Assembly (NCBI RefSeq): GCF_003115845.1 | Contig: NZ_KZ819022.1 | Coordinates: 62,001 to 126,000 of the forward strand | Source of the DNA: Brenneria roseae subsp. roseae | GTDB taxonomy: Bacteria; Pseudomonadota; Gammaproteobacteria; Enterobacterales; Enterobacteriaceae | DNA: 64,000 nt | Direction: 5' to 3' | Shown: positions 9,012 to 17,464 of the stretch, in pieces | Layout of the letters: each line of letters begins with the position of its first letter | Numbering within the stretch: position 1 is the first letter of the stretch | Translations under genes and position numbers: made by a program | The notes under the pieces: model-generated | The model's database searches: none | The model's input: the letters and a program-made list of their open reading frames with translations, nothing else | Told to the model about the DNA's origin: nothing

Positions 9012-9420
9012 GTTAATTTAATTACCCTCCCACAGTTACTTTCAATTCTTTAGAAAAAAGTTGTTGATTTTTGTTTTTTTGTGAACTGAATTATTGTTTG
9101 TTAGTAAACTATTCGTAACATATGTATTACTGTTTAAATATGTTGAGTGGTTCTTATTGAATTTCTGAAAATATATGGACTAAAAATGAAGCCTGTTTAA
9201 TGATTAAATGAGGTGATGGCTGTTATAAATAAATGGATTTATCAAAAAAAACACCATCATTTGAAGTAAATGATGGTGTTTTGAAAAAAAAAGCCCTGGT
9301 GTTGGTGTTGTAGCAGTAAAATTACAGCATATTTTTATTTAAATCAAAGTTACAGCTTATTTCTATTTAACTCATTATATTTTAAGTATACCGAACATTT
9401 CCTCAATCTATGAAAAATGC
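9012..9420. other. Convergent intergenic region
   Basis: This 409-base AT-rich stretch lies between the importer operon and the convergent aminotransferase gene. Apart from the terminator hairpin at 9248-9282 I see no gene, repeat or other recognisable element. Confidence 0.6.
9248..9282. terminator. Bidirectional intrinsic terminator
   Basis: AAAACACCATCATTT (9248-9262) pairs perfectly with AAATGATGGTGTTTT (9268-9282) around the loop GAAGT. The minus strand continues into a longer T-run (eight T), so it mainly serves the aminotransferase gene, with a shorter T-run for the importer operon. Confidence 0.85.
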
Positions 9421-10551
9421 TCAGAGGTTTTTCTCAACTATGGCGGAAAACGAATCCACATCATTTTCGTCATTAAACATGGCGAAGGACACACGAATGC
9501 CATCCCGTTCAGGAGATACGCGAACCTTGTTTTCCGTGAAATAGGGGAACCATTTGTCTGCATCCAGTCGGAAAACATAAATATGAGGTGCACGCAGATG
9601 CTTTTCTCTCGGCCCTACCAGAGCAATCCCCAAGCGATCCATATGATCTAACAGACGGTCTCCCAGGGCATACAAATGTGTTTCAATGTTTTCAACGCCG
9701 ATGCCTTCTATCAGGTCAATCGCGCGGCCTAACGCAGTAATAGTAGGCAAGTTATAGTTACCGACCTCAAAACGACTGGCCGTCGGCTTCAACGCCATAT
9801 TGTCGCGGGATGCGAGGAAATCTGCCGGTGGATTTTCCAGACTGGCTGCCGCCATAAATGTTGGCACCAGGCCCTTCACATTTTCGTTGATGTAAAGGAT
9901 CCCCAACCCCTGCGGAACCAGAAGCCCTTTGTGGGAACCACAGGCCATCACCGATATACCCATTTTTTTCAGGGAAATAGGCGTGATTCCTACACTCTGC
10001 ATGGCATCTACCAGCAATAAGATCCCTTTCTCCTGACAGAACTCGGCAATGCTTTCGACATCAAATTTATGGCCGGCATGAAATGTGATGTGAGAAAGGG
10101 AAATGATACGGGTACGTTCATCAGTGACATGACGGAATGAGTCGGCGTTCACCTTTTCTGTCATGGGGATGAAACGCACCTCAACCCCTTTTTTCTCTAT
10201 ATTGAGAAAGGCATAAGTATTATTTGGATGATCGCCCTCAACCATCAGTACGTTGTCGCCTGCGCGGAATGGGTACGCGTTGGCTACCATGTTAATGCCT
10301 TCAGAGGTGTTTTTGGTGAAAGCAATTTCAGAGGCTTTCGCATCAAAGAAACGAGCAACCTGAGAGCGCACATTCTCCAGTCGCTCCAGCCATACTGCCT
10401 TCGGTCCACCACTGTACAGACTTTCATCCAGAAAGGTTTCAACACTGTCCTTCACATCAAGCGACAACGGTGACTGATGTGCCGAATCCAGATAGAGATA
10501 GTTTTTCGTTACCGGGAATCTTGCACGAACGTCATTAACGTCGTAGCTCAT
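9421..10551 (-). CDS. Class V PLP-dependent aminotransferase (cysteine-desulfurase/epimerase-like)
   Basis: The 376-residue protein has the class V fold: N-terminal YLYLDSAHQSPLS, the cofactor-phosphate region FTKNTSEGINMVANAY, the Asp in LLLVDAMQSVG and the Schiff-base Lys in ACGSHKGLLVPQG. It lacks an evident catalytic Cys loop of IscS, so it is closer to the isopenicillin-N-epimerase/lyase branch. The start is followed by a clear N-terminus and preceded by GAGGTGCAGT. It converges on the Glu/Asp-type importer and may act on the imported amino acid. Confidence 0.85.
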   Translation of the reverse strand: MSYDVNDVRARFPVTKNYLYLDSAHQSPLSLDVKDSVETFLDESLYSGGPKAVWLERLENVRSQVARFFDAKASEIAFTKNTSEGINMVANAYPFRAGDNVLMVEGDHPNNTYAFLNIEKKGVEVRFIPMTEKVNADSFRHVTDERTRIISLSHITFHAGHKFDVESIAEFCQEKGILLLVDAMQSVGITPISLKKMGISVMACGSHKGLLVPQGLGILYINENVKGLVPTFMAAASLENPPADFLASRDNMALKPTASRFEVGNYNLPTITALGRAIDLIEGIGVENIETHLYALGDRLLDHMDRLGIALVGPREKHLRAPHIYVFRLDADKWFPYFTENKVRVSPERDGIRVSFAMFNDENDVDSFSAIVEKNL

Positions 10552-11214
10552 ACTGCACCTCGTTTACAAAGTAACATGGCTGACTATACAAGCATCTGTT
10601 CAGTTGAATGGCAGTATGCCGCCGCATCGGGTTCATATGATGATCGTTGACCTTTCCTATGAACTAAGAATAAAGGCAATATGAATTTAAGTCAATAATT
10701 GGAACCATTAGTTCCGATAAAAATTAATAATTATTTTATGAGATATCAGGGTTTCATTTTAATTTTATGATTTTAAATGATTTTTAAATGCATACTGGTT
10801 CGGAAAAAAACGGCCTTGCATGTATGCACCTAAATTGTGCCCGTGTTAAAGGCAATTGCCTCATTTTTGTATTTTTATTTAACTATATGAAAATATTTAA
10901 ATAATATGAAATTTTCAAATGTGTTTTACCAAATTGCCCCTGACAGGCAACGATCTCGTTTTGGGTGTCCGGATTGAATGGCAGGTTTTTTGAACTTAAT
11001 ATGATTTTATTCCAAAATATCAACCAAAATGTTCCGTATAATTTTTTTCTTTCCCCCGTTTTTATGCTTAAAAATCAACTTTTTATGCCTTGTGTTTTAA
11101 TTTATTGAAAGTGAGGCAATAAATCTCAGGCGTGTGAAATGGAGTTGATTACCGAGTGGCATTCTGTCGCCAGGAAGAGTCGGAGGTCGAAATCCGACTA
11201 TTTGTGAGGGGGCG
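10552..11214. other. AT-rich intergenic region upstream of the aminotransferase gene
   Basis: This 663-base gap between the DeoR gene and the aminotransferase gene, both on the minus strand, is AT-rich and holds no credible coding sequence. It should contain the aminotransferase promoter. The only structure I can support is the hairpin at 11178-11199 after the DeoR gene. Confidence 0.5.
11178..11199 (-). terminator. Candidate terminator of the DeoR gene
   Basis: AGTCGGA (11178-11184) pairs with TCCGACT (11193-11199) around an 8-base loop, 15 bases beyond the DeoR stop codon. The following minus-strand bases (CTCTTCC) are only weakly T-rich, so termination may be inefficient. Confidence 0.45.
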
Positions 11215-11988
11215 CTACACCACAACCTGTATAATGTTCAGAAATTCTTCAAGCCGCCGTAGCGCGGGGGCTGGGGCTCTGTTATCCGTCACCAGATGAT
11301 CCAGTTCGCTCCATTCGCTGAATTTGAACAGGCCCGCAATATCAAATTTGGTACTGTCGCTGACAACCACTCTGACTTTGGCGCAGTCAACCATTGCCTT
11401 TTTCAATTCGGCTTCTTCGTAGGATACGGTACAAGGGCCTGTCGTGCCGGAGAATCCGTCTGTTCCCAGAAAAGCAACGTCTGCTCGTATGCTGTTGATC
11501 CCACTGACTCCCCAGGTTCCTACCGCCCCCATACTGGTGCTTCTTAATTTGCCACCCAGCAGATAGACGTCGTTGCTGCTGGAAGCCAAAATCTGCGCGC
11601 TGGTCAACGAATTGGTGAAGATCTTCAGATTTTTCTTCAGCGCAAGTAGTCTGGCAAGGCTGTATACGGTACTGCCCGTGTCCAACACCACCACGCCGCC
11701 TTCGGGAACAAATTCCAGTGCTGCCTGGGCCAGCTTGTTCTTTATTTCCGTGTTTTCATTATTTTTTTTATCAAACGGTCGTTCTATCTCCAGAAAATTG
11801 CTGATGGGAACCGCCCGCCCATGATTTTTTTTGACAATCCCTTGCTTCTCCAGCTCGATCAGATCCTTTCGGATGGTTTCCGTTGACACGTTAAAGCGCT
11901 CGGCCAGAACGCCGACGCGAACACTGCCTTCCGTGATCAGCACTTCAGCCAGATGATTACGTCTTTCCTGGGCAGAACTTAGCGACAT
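11215..11988 (-). CDS. DeoR-family sugar-operon repressor
   Basis: The 257-residue protein has the DeoR N-terminus (AQERRNHLAEVLITEGSVRV, then VLAERFNVSTETIRKDLIEL) and a C-terminal sugar-phosphate sensor domain (VVLDTGSTVYSLARLL; VVSDSTKFD). Start 11988 is preceded by AAGGAATATCGGC; the longer frame adds 34 unlikely residues. It is divergent from the hexulose-phosphate/mannitol-type PTS operon, where TCGCAA repeats with 32-bp spacing overlap the promoter, so it very likely represses that operon until a phosphorylated sugar binds. Confidence 0.9.
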   Translation of the reverse strand: MSLSSAQERRNHLAEVLITEGSVRVGVLAERFNVSTETIRKDLIELEKQGIVKKNHGRAVPISNFLEIERPFDKKNNENTEIKNKLAQAALEFVPEGGVVVLDTGSTVYSLARLLALKKNLKIFTNSLTSAQILASSSNDVYLLGGKLRSTSMGAVGTWGVSGINSIRADVAFLGTDGFSGTTGPCTVSYEEAELKKAMVDCAKVRVVVSDSTKFDIAGLFKFSEWSELDHLVTDNRAPAPALRRLEEFLNIIQVVV

Positions 11989-12174
11989 GCCGATATTCCT
12001 TATTCCTGTTCTCTGCAAATACTCGATGGCATACAGACCTCCGGGTTTCGGCCCGAATTTGCCTTTCCGTCCACCATGATAATCAACCATACCGTTCCGC
12101 CGCTACCCGTCGCCAGGTAATCATTCGTGTTCACCCCAGGTTTGTGATCCTGTCCGCATTTTGTATTTTGGGAT

Positions 12175-12262
12175 TTGACAACGATAATCGCAATAAATAT
12201 GTTGTGATTATATTGTTTTTCGCAATAAATTACATTGTAAATATCCAAATATCGCAAATAAG
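12175..12262 (+). promoter_or_regulatory. Promoter with three operator-like direct repeats 32 bp apart
   Basis: TTGACA (12175-12180), a 17-base spacer and TATGTT (12198-12203) form a plausible sigma-70 promoter for the operon at 12273. TCGCAATAAAT occurs at 12188-12198, between the two boxes, and identically at 12220-12230. A weaker copy sharing TCGCAA starts at 12252. The starts are exactly 32 bp apart (three helix turns), as expected for cooperative binding of a DeoR oligomer on one DNA face. Confidence 0.65.
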
Positions 12263-12272
12263 GTTCAGGAAA

Positions 12273-12902
12273 ATGAAAATACAACTGGCATTGGATGATA
12301 TTTCACTAAGTGACGCGCTGGCGTTGCTGGATAACGTTCACCCGTACATCGATATCGTTGAAGTGGGAACGCCTTTCATTATTCAGGATGGGATGGTTCC
12401 TGTGAGCGCCATCAAGGAACGCTTCCCGCAACTTCATGTTCTGGCGGATACCAAAATCATGGATGCGGGAGACTATGAGGCGCACCTGGCCTTTGCGGCG
12501 GGAGCTGATTCCATCACGGTATTGGGCGTCACCGACATGCTGACTGTAAAAGCCTGCCTGAAAGCCGCCGAGCCTTTTGGCGGCACCGTGGTCATCGACA
12601 TGATCTGCGTGCCTGAACTCGAAGCGCGTGTGGCGCAACTGGAAGATGCTGGCGTTAACGCGCTTGCCGTGCATACCGGTGTTGATCAGCAGGCAGCCGG
12701 GCGTACGCCTATGGACGACCTGAAAACGATGAAAGCCTGTAGCAAACAGTCTGTGATTTATGTAGCCGGCGGGATTGGTCTGACGACTATCGAACAGTAT
12801 CACCAGGCCGGTGCGGATGTCGCCATTATTGGCAGCGGCATTTGTAAGGCGGCGGACCCCATCGGAGAGGCTCGCGCGATTGCCGAAAAGATTCACAACT
12901 GA
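12273..12902 (+). CDS. hxlA: 3-hexulose-6-phosphate synthase (HPS)
   Basis: The 209-residue protein is an orotidine-decarboxylase-superfamily TIM barrel with the metal-binding DTKIMD motif (in VLADTKIMDAG). It has AVHTGVDQQAAG, the form seen in HPS; the ketogulonate-phosphate decarboxylases UlaD and SgbH usually read HRSRDAQAAG there. HPS joins formaldehyde and ribulose 5-phosphate to D-arabino-3-hexulose 6-phosphate, reversibly. Start 12273 follows AGGTTCAGGA. The isomerase gene is the next gene, which supports HPS over the decarboxylases. Confidence 0.85.
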   Translation: MKIQLALDDISLSDALALLDNVHPYIDIVEVGTPFIIQDGMVPVSAIKERFPQLHVLADTKIMDAGDYEAHLAFAAGADSITVLGVTDMLTVKACLKAAEPFGGTVVIDMICVPELEARVAQLEDAGVNALAVHTGVDQQAAGRTPMDDLKTMKACSKQSVIYVAGGIGLTTIEQYHQAGADVAIIGSGICKAADPIGEARAIAEKIHN

Positions 12903-12920
12903 TTGAAAAAAGGAAATATT

Positions 12921-13481
12921 ATGAATGGCTGCAAGTATTCAGAAAAAATCCTCAGGGAATTGCAGGGGACTTTATCCCAGATTGACGATACTCAGGCGGA
13001 AAATCTGGCCGAGCATATCCTCGCATCTGGAAAAATCCTGGTCGCCGGCGCGGGCCGTTCCGGTTTCGCCGTGAAGGCATTTGCCATGCGCCTGATGCAC
13101 ATGGGCTTTGACGCTTATGTGGTTGGAGAGACGGTAACGCCTAACCTTGAGCCGGAAGATCTGCTCCTGATTGGATCCGGCTCCGGAGAAACAGGCAGCC
13201 TGGTGACGATGGCGACCAAAGCGAAAGCGCTGCACGGCAAACTCGCCCTAGTCACTATCTTCCCGGAATCCAGTATTGGCAAACTGGCGGATATGACGGT
13301 GCGAATTCCGGCGCCGACGCCGAAAGCCAAAGCCGATAACGGTCTGACGTCCATTCAACCGATGGGCTCTTTGTTTGAACAGAGTCTGTTTCTCTTCCTT
13401 GACACCCTCATCCTTAAGCTGATGGAAAAGAAAAGCAAAGACTCCGACACCATGTTCAAACGGCATGCCAACCTCGAATAA
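12921..13481 (+). CDS. hxlB: 6-phospho-3-hexuloisomerase (PHI)
   Basis: The 186-residue SIS-domain protein has ILVAGAGRSGFAVKAFAMRL and the sugar-phosphate loop LLIGSGSGETGSLV, matching PHI, which interconverts D-arabino-3-hexulose 6-phosphate and fructose 6-phosphate. Start 12921 is used because AAAAAAGGAAAT precedes it; a TTG at 12903 is the less likely alternative. It lies 18 bases after HPS, so both steps of the ribulose monophosphate module are made together. A hairpin separates it from the PTS gene. Confidence 0.85.
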   Translation: MNGCKYSEKILRELQGTLSQIDDTQAENLAEHILASGKILVAGAGRSGFAVKAFAMRLMHMGFDAYVVGETVTPNLEPEDLLLIGSGSGETGSLVTMATKAKALHGKLALVTIFPESSIGKLADMTVRIPAPTPKAKADNGLTSIQPMGSLFEQSLFLFLDTLILKLMEKKSKDSDTMFKRHANLE

Positions 13482-13500
13482 TTCAATAATCAGGCAAATG

Positions 13501-13526
13501 AAAAAGCCGGACTGCTCTGGCTTTTT
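13501..13526 (+). terminator. Intra-operon hairpin with T-run (possible attenuator)
   Basis: AAAAAGCC (13501-13508) pairs with GGCTTTTT (13519-13526) around a 10-base loop, starting 20 bases after the PHI stop. It has the shape of a weak intrinsic terminator and could lower expression of the PTS and dehydrogenase genes relative to HPS-PHI, or mark an RNA processing site. Confidence 0.5.
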
Positions 13527-13563
13527 ATTCTCGTTCTTACCGTACCCTAAGAGATTAATAATT

Positions 13564-15492
13564 ATGAAAATGTCCGGAAAAAGAGAGCGTATACAGGCCA
13601 TCGGCGGATTTCTTTCCGGGATGGTATTACCCAACATTGGTGCTTTTATCGCCTGGGGCTTGATTACTGCGTTGTTCATTCCCACCGGGTGGATTCCCAA
13701 TGCCCATTTGGCTCAATTGGTGGGACCGATGATTAAGTATCTCCTGCCGTTGCTGATTGGTTATACCGGCGGTAAGGCGATCGCCGGTGAACGCGGCGGC
13801 GTCATCGGTACGATTACCACGATGGGCGTGATTGTTGGCGCGGATATCCCCATGTTTCTGGGCGCGATGGTGCTGGGGCCACTGTCGGGCTATATCATCA
13901 GAAGATTCGACAAACTGGTGGAAGGCAAGGTCCCCGTCGGATTTGAAATGCTGGTCAATAATTTTTCTCTCGGCATTATCGGCATGCTGTTGGCCCTGCT
14001 GGCTTACAAAGGTATCGGTCCAGTCATTCTTGAGGTTAATACGTTGCTGATGGATGGCATCCAGTTCATGGTCAAAACAGGATATCTCCCCCTCTTGTCG
14101 ATTGTGAATGAACCCGCGAAAGTCTTGTTCCTGAATAACGCTATCGAACAAGGCATTTATGCGCCTCTGGGTCTTCAGGACTCGCTGGCGAATGGCGGAA
14201 AATCCATCTTCTTTATGCTCGAAACCAGCCCGGGGCCAGGGCTGGGCATTTTGCTGGCATTCTGGCTGTTCGGTAAAGGCGCCAGCAAAGAATCCGCTCC
14301 AACGGCGGTGATTATCCATTTCCTCGGCGGGATTCATGAAATCTATTTCCCGTATGTACTAATGAAACCGATCATGATTATTCCGATGATCATCGGGGGA
14401 ATGGCGGGGGTAATCACCTTCATGTTCTTCAACGCCGGTCTGGTCGCGTTTCCCTCCCCCGGCAGTATTTTTTCCTATTTGGCCATGACGCCCAGAGGGG
14501 GATTTACCGGAACAATCGCCGGGGTTCTTGTCGGAGCCGTGGTGTCTTTTGTCATCGGCTCTGTACTGCTGAAACTAAGCCGCGGTGGGGAAGGCGATTT
14601 TGCCAGCTCCCGAACGAAAGTTCAGGAGATGAAGCGCAAGGGTAAGGAAGCGTTCGGTGCGGGCCGCGCTGCGTCGGCGCAGACCATAGCCACCCTGCGG
14701 GATGTGCCGGCGATTCGGAAAATCGTGGTGGCCTGCGACGCCGGGATGGGGTCGAGTGCGATGGGGGCCGGCATGCTGCGCAAGAAAGTTAGCGAAGCCG
14801 GCCTGTCGAACCTTGCCGTGACGAATAGCGCGGTGAATAGCCTGGCGGGAGATGAGGATCTGGTGATTACGCACCGGGATTTGACAGACAATGCTTGCCG
14901 CGTTTCGCCCGGTGCGCAACACCTGTCGTTGACCAACTTTCTGGATGGACGTTTCTATTCCGAACTGGTGACAAAACTGCGATCGGCGCACAGTCCGGCT
15001 GATTCTCTGGGCAAGGGGGGACCGACGGCCGCGGCGGAAGATCCTGCATTATTTTCTCTGACCGCAGAACATATTTTTCTCAATCTTCATGCGACAAACA
15101 AAGAGGAAGCTATACGGTTCGCGGGAGAGCAACTGGTCAAGGGCGGATATGCCGAATCCGAATATGTGGAGGCCATGCTGGAGAGAGAAAAGCTGACTCC
15201 GACTTATCTGGGCTATTCCATTGCGGTTCCCCACGGCACCGATGCTGCGAAGGATCGGGTACTGAAAACCGGCATTATCTTCTGCCAGTATCCGGACGGC
15301 GTGAAATTCGGTGAAAACGAAGAGGATGTCGCCTACCTGATAATTGGAATAGCCGCAAAAAATAATGAACATATTCAGGTTATCACGCAACTGACGAATG
15401 CTCTTGATCATGAAGAGAGGATGGCGCGGCTGATTGGAGCCAAAAATAAACGGGACGTTATGGACATACTTAATCCTGGTAACGAAGAGTAG
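13564..15492 (+). CDS. mtlA: Mannitol-type PTS enzyme IICBA
   Basis: The 642-residue protein is very close in layout to E. coli MtlA. An N-terminal IIC membrane domain (about 1-345; MVLPNIGAFIAWG, GGIHEIYFPYVLM) is followed by a IIB domain with phosphorylated Cys391 in VACDAGMGSSAMG. A IIA domain follows with phosphorylated His557 in AVPHGT. It imports and phosphorylates a hexitol at the inner membrane. Start 13564 follows AAGAGATTAAT. Its position behind HPS-PHI and in front of mannitol-1-phosphate dehydrogenase is not the standard mtlADR order, so the substrate may differ from mannitol. Confidence 0.9.
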   Translation: MKMSGKRERIQAIGGFLSGMVLPNIGAFIAWGLITALFIPTGWIPNAHLAQLVGPMIKYLLPLLIGYTGGKAIAGERGGVIGTITTMGVIVGADIPMFLGAMVLGPLSGYIIRRFDKLVEGKVPVGFEMLVNNFSLGIIGMLLALLAYKGIGPVILEVNTLLMDGIQFMVKTGYLPLLSIVNEPAKVLFLNNAIEQGIYAPLGLQDSLANGGKSIFFMLETSPGPGLGILLAFWLFGKGASKESAPTAVIIHFLGGIHEIYFPYVLMKPIMIIPMIIGGMAGVITFMFFNAGLVAFPSPGSIFSYLAMTPRGGFTGTIAGVLVGAVVSFVIGSVLLKLSRGGEGDFASSRTKVQEMKRKGKEAFGAGRAASAQTIATLRDVPAIRKIVVACDAGMGSSAMGAGMLRKKVSEAGLSNLAVTNSAVNSLAGDEDLVITHRDLTDNACRVSPGAQHLSLTNFLDGRFYSELVTKLRSAHSPADSLGKGGPTAAAEDPALFSLTAEHIFLNLHATNKEEAIRFAGEQLVKGGYAESEYVEAMLEREKLTPTYLGYSIAVPHGTDAAKDRVLKTGIIFCQYPDGVKFGENEEDVAYLIIGIAAKNNEHIQVITQLTNALDHEERMARLIGAKNKRDVMDILNPGNEE

Positions 15493-15552
15493 AACCCAGT
15501 CTGGTGTTAATTCCGGAGTACGAATATACATACTCTGCGAGGAACCGAAAAA

Positions 15553-16707
15553 ATGAAGAAAGCCATTCACTTTGGTGCGGGAAATATCGGCCGGGGGTTC
15601 ATTGCATTGAATCTGACGAAATCTGGCTATGAAGTGGTCTTTGTCGATATCAATAATGAAATTATTGACGAGATTAATCATCGTAAAACTTATACGGTCA
15701 ATTTTGTCGGGGATCAGCAAAGTAGTGAACAGGTGACGGGGGTGTCGGCAATAAATATTGCCGATGAATCAACCCTTAGCCAATTAATAAGCGAAGCCGA
15801 TCTGATTACCACCGCTATTGGCCCGCATGTACTGCCGGTCATTGCGCCATCCATCGCGAAAGGGTTGGCTAAGCGGGTGGGCATTAATCATACGCCAGTC
15901 AATATCATCGCTTGTGAAAATATGGTCGGCGGAAGTTCGGCATTAAGGAAATATATCCGCGATTGCCTGGATGAGGATCTGAGGGAAACGGTGGACATGC
16001 TTACCGGTTTCCCGGATGCCGCCGTGGATCGCATCGTTCCGGTGCAACATAACGCGGATAAACTGCTGGTGAATACGGAACCCTATCAGGAATGGGATGT
16101 AAATCGTTCCCGGTATAAAGGTGAGATACCGGAGATTGCCGGGCTGTCGTGGGTGGACGATCTCACCCCTTATATTGAGCGCAAGTTGTATACCATTAAT
16201 ACCACGCATACGGCGATTGCCTGGCTGGGCGCGCTGTACGGCTATCCTCTGGTCCGCGAAGCTCTTAAAGATGAACGTGTTTTATCCCTGGCGAAGCAGG
16301 TATTGGCTGAAACCGCCGCCTTTCTGATTGCCAAACACGGGTTTGACCCGATAAAGCATCAGCAATATCTGGATACGACGCTGGTTCGTTTTGCCAACCC
16401 GTGGATCGATGATGCCGTGGCGCGCGTCGGCCGCGCGCCAGTGCGTAAAATCAGCCATGGCGAACGGCTCATGGTGCCGATGCTGGGCGCTTATGAGCAA
16501 GGGATCGAGCCGAAGGGACTTGCCATGGCAATAGCCGCCGCCTGTCTGTACCATGACGCGGAAGATGCTGAAGCAGAGGCGCTTCAGGAAAAAATTATTC
16601 GGGACGGTCTCAGCAAGACCTTACAGTCTCATACGGGGCTGTCCGCAGCGCACCCGTTACTGAAGTTGATCGAATTTAGTTATGCCGAACTCAAAAGTGA
16701 CGCCTGA
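15553..16707 (+). CDS. mtlD: Mannitol-1-phosphate 5-dehydrogenase family protein
   Basis: The 384-residue protein matches MtlD (382 residues in E. coli). It has the NAD-binding loop KAIHFGAGNIGRGFIALNL, the IIACENMVGGSSALRKYI segment and the catalytic region RKLYTINTTHTAIAWLG. It oxidises the sugar-alcohol phosphate made by the PTS enzyme, giving fructose 6-phosphate if the substrate is mannitol. The start has GAGGAACCG upstream. Fructose 6-phosphate is also the PHI substrate, which ties the two halves of the operon together. Confidence 0.88.
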   Translation: MKKAIHFGAGNIGRGFIALNLTKSGYEVVFVDINNEIIDEINHRKTYTVNFVGDQQSSEQVTGVSAINIADESTLSQLISEADLITTAIGPHVLPVIAPSIAKGLAKRVGINHTPVNIIACENMVGGSSALRKYIRDCLDEDLRETVDMLTGFPDAAVDRIVPVQHNADKLLVNTEPYQEWDVNRSRYKGEIPEIAGLSWVDDLTPYIERKLYTINTTHTAIAWLGALYGYPLVREALKDERVLSLAKQVLAETAAFLIAKHGFDPIKHQQYLDTTLVRFANPWIDDAVARVGRAPVRKISHGERLMVPMLGAYEQGIEPKGLAMAIAAACLYHDAEDAEAEALQEKIIRDGLSKTLQSHTGLSAAHPLLKLIEFSYAELKSDA

Positions 16708-16730
16708 TGGCGTTTACCACAGGAGGAAAA

Positions 16731-17252
16731 ATGGCGCGGATCGCGGTCGATATGGATGAAGTCATCGCAGACTTCAATGTGAAGATGGTGGCGGCTTTTA
16801 ATCGTCGTTTCGGTGAAACATTAACGTTGGAACAGCTGAAGGGTCATACTATTCAACAACTACGGTCGGATCTGCGCGAAGAAATTAACCAGATGATCGG
16901 AGAGCCCGATTTCTTCGGTGATTTGCCGGTAATACAAGGTAGTCAGGAAACGCTTAGGCTGCTGGCTCTGAAATATGATGTTTTCATTACAACGGCAGCG
17001 ATGGAATTTCCTTGGTCATTTAATGCGAAATTCCACTGGCTCAGAGAGCACTTTCCTTTTGTTGATCCACTACACATTGTTTTTTGCGGCTACAAGGGAA
17101 TTTTACACGCGGATTATCTGATAGACGATAACGCCCGGCATTTCGTCGATTTTACCGGGGAAGGTATTTTATTTTCCGCCCCGCACAATATTTATGTAAC
17201 GGGATGTCGGCGCGTGAATAACTGGAATGATATTGCTGAACTGTTTTTGTAA
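16731..17252 (+). CDS. HAD-superfamily 5'(3')-deoxyribonucleotidase-like phosphatase
   Basis: The 173-residue protein begins with the HAD nucleophile motif in RIAVDMDEVIADFNVKM and has the later acidic motif YLIDDNARH, matching the NT5C/YorS-type nucleotidase group. A perfect AGGAGG at 16721-16726 fixes the start at 16731. As last gene of the sugar-phosphate operon it may hydrolyse a sugar phosphate or nucleotide, perhaps to relieve toxic accumulation. The substrate is an inference. Confidence 0.8.
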   Translation: MARIAVDMDEVIADFNVKMVAAFNRRFGETLTLEQLKGHTIQQLRSDLREEINQMIGEPDFFGDLPVIQGSQETLRLLALKYDVFITTAAMEFPWSFNAKFHWLREHFPFVDPLHIVFCGYKGILHADYLIDDNARHFVDFTGEGILFSAPHNIYVTGCRRVNNWNDIAELFL

Positions 17253-17270
17253 TGGCAATTAATCAGCGGT

Positions 17271-17295
17271 GGCAATGGGGGAGCGATTGCCTTTT
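17271..17295 (+). terminator. Intrinsic terminator of the sugar-phosphate operon
   Basis: GGCAAT (17271-17276) pairs with ATTGCC (17286-17291) around a 9-base loop and is followed by TTTT. It lies 18 bases after the nucleotidase stop codon. Confidence 0.65.
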
Positions 17296-17427
17296 AACCG
17301 TGTGAATGAATGTTTCGGAATGGTGCGATTGCACCAACGCTGGGCAAATCAGTCGTGATTTTTTGCGGAAATAAAGCATAATCTGGCGGAAATGCGCTAT
17401 TTTTATTTTGGCCTTCTTCTTGCATAA

Positions 17428-17437
17428 CAATATATCA
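17428..17437. promoter_or_regulatory. Candidate GntR operator upstream of the lysine/arginine-type importer
   Basis: CAATATATCA at 17428-17437 is immediately followed by a second half-copy (TATATCA, 17439-17445). The same ten bases occur at 21265-21274 and 21453-21462, in front of the GntR gene and the kinase gene. The repetition in three promoters of one gene cluster makes it a likely common regulator site. Confidence 0.55.
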
Positions 17438-17464
17438 GTATATCAAAACAAGGTGGGGGCTATT

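Noticed and set aside
12273..12902. 3-keto-L-gulonate-6-phosphate decarboxylase (UlaD-like)
   Set aside because: The HTGVDQQAAG motif and the adjacent hexuloisomerase gene match hexulose-6-phosphate synthase instead, and no ula-type genes are nearby.
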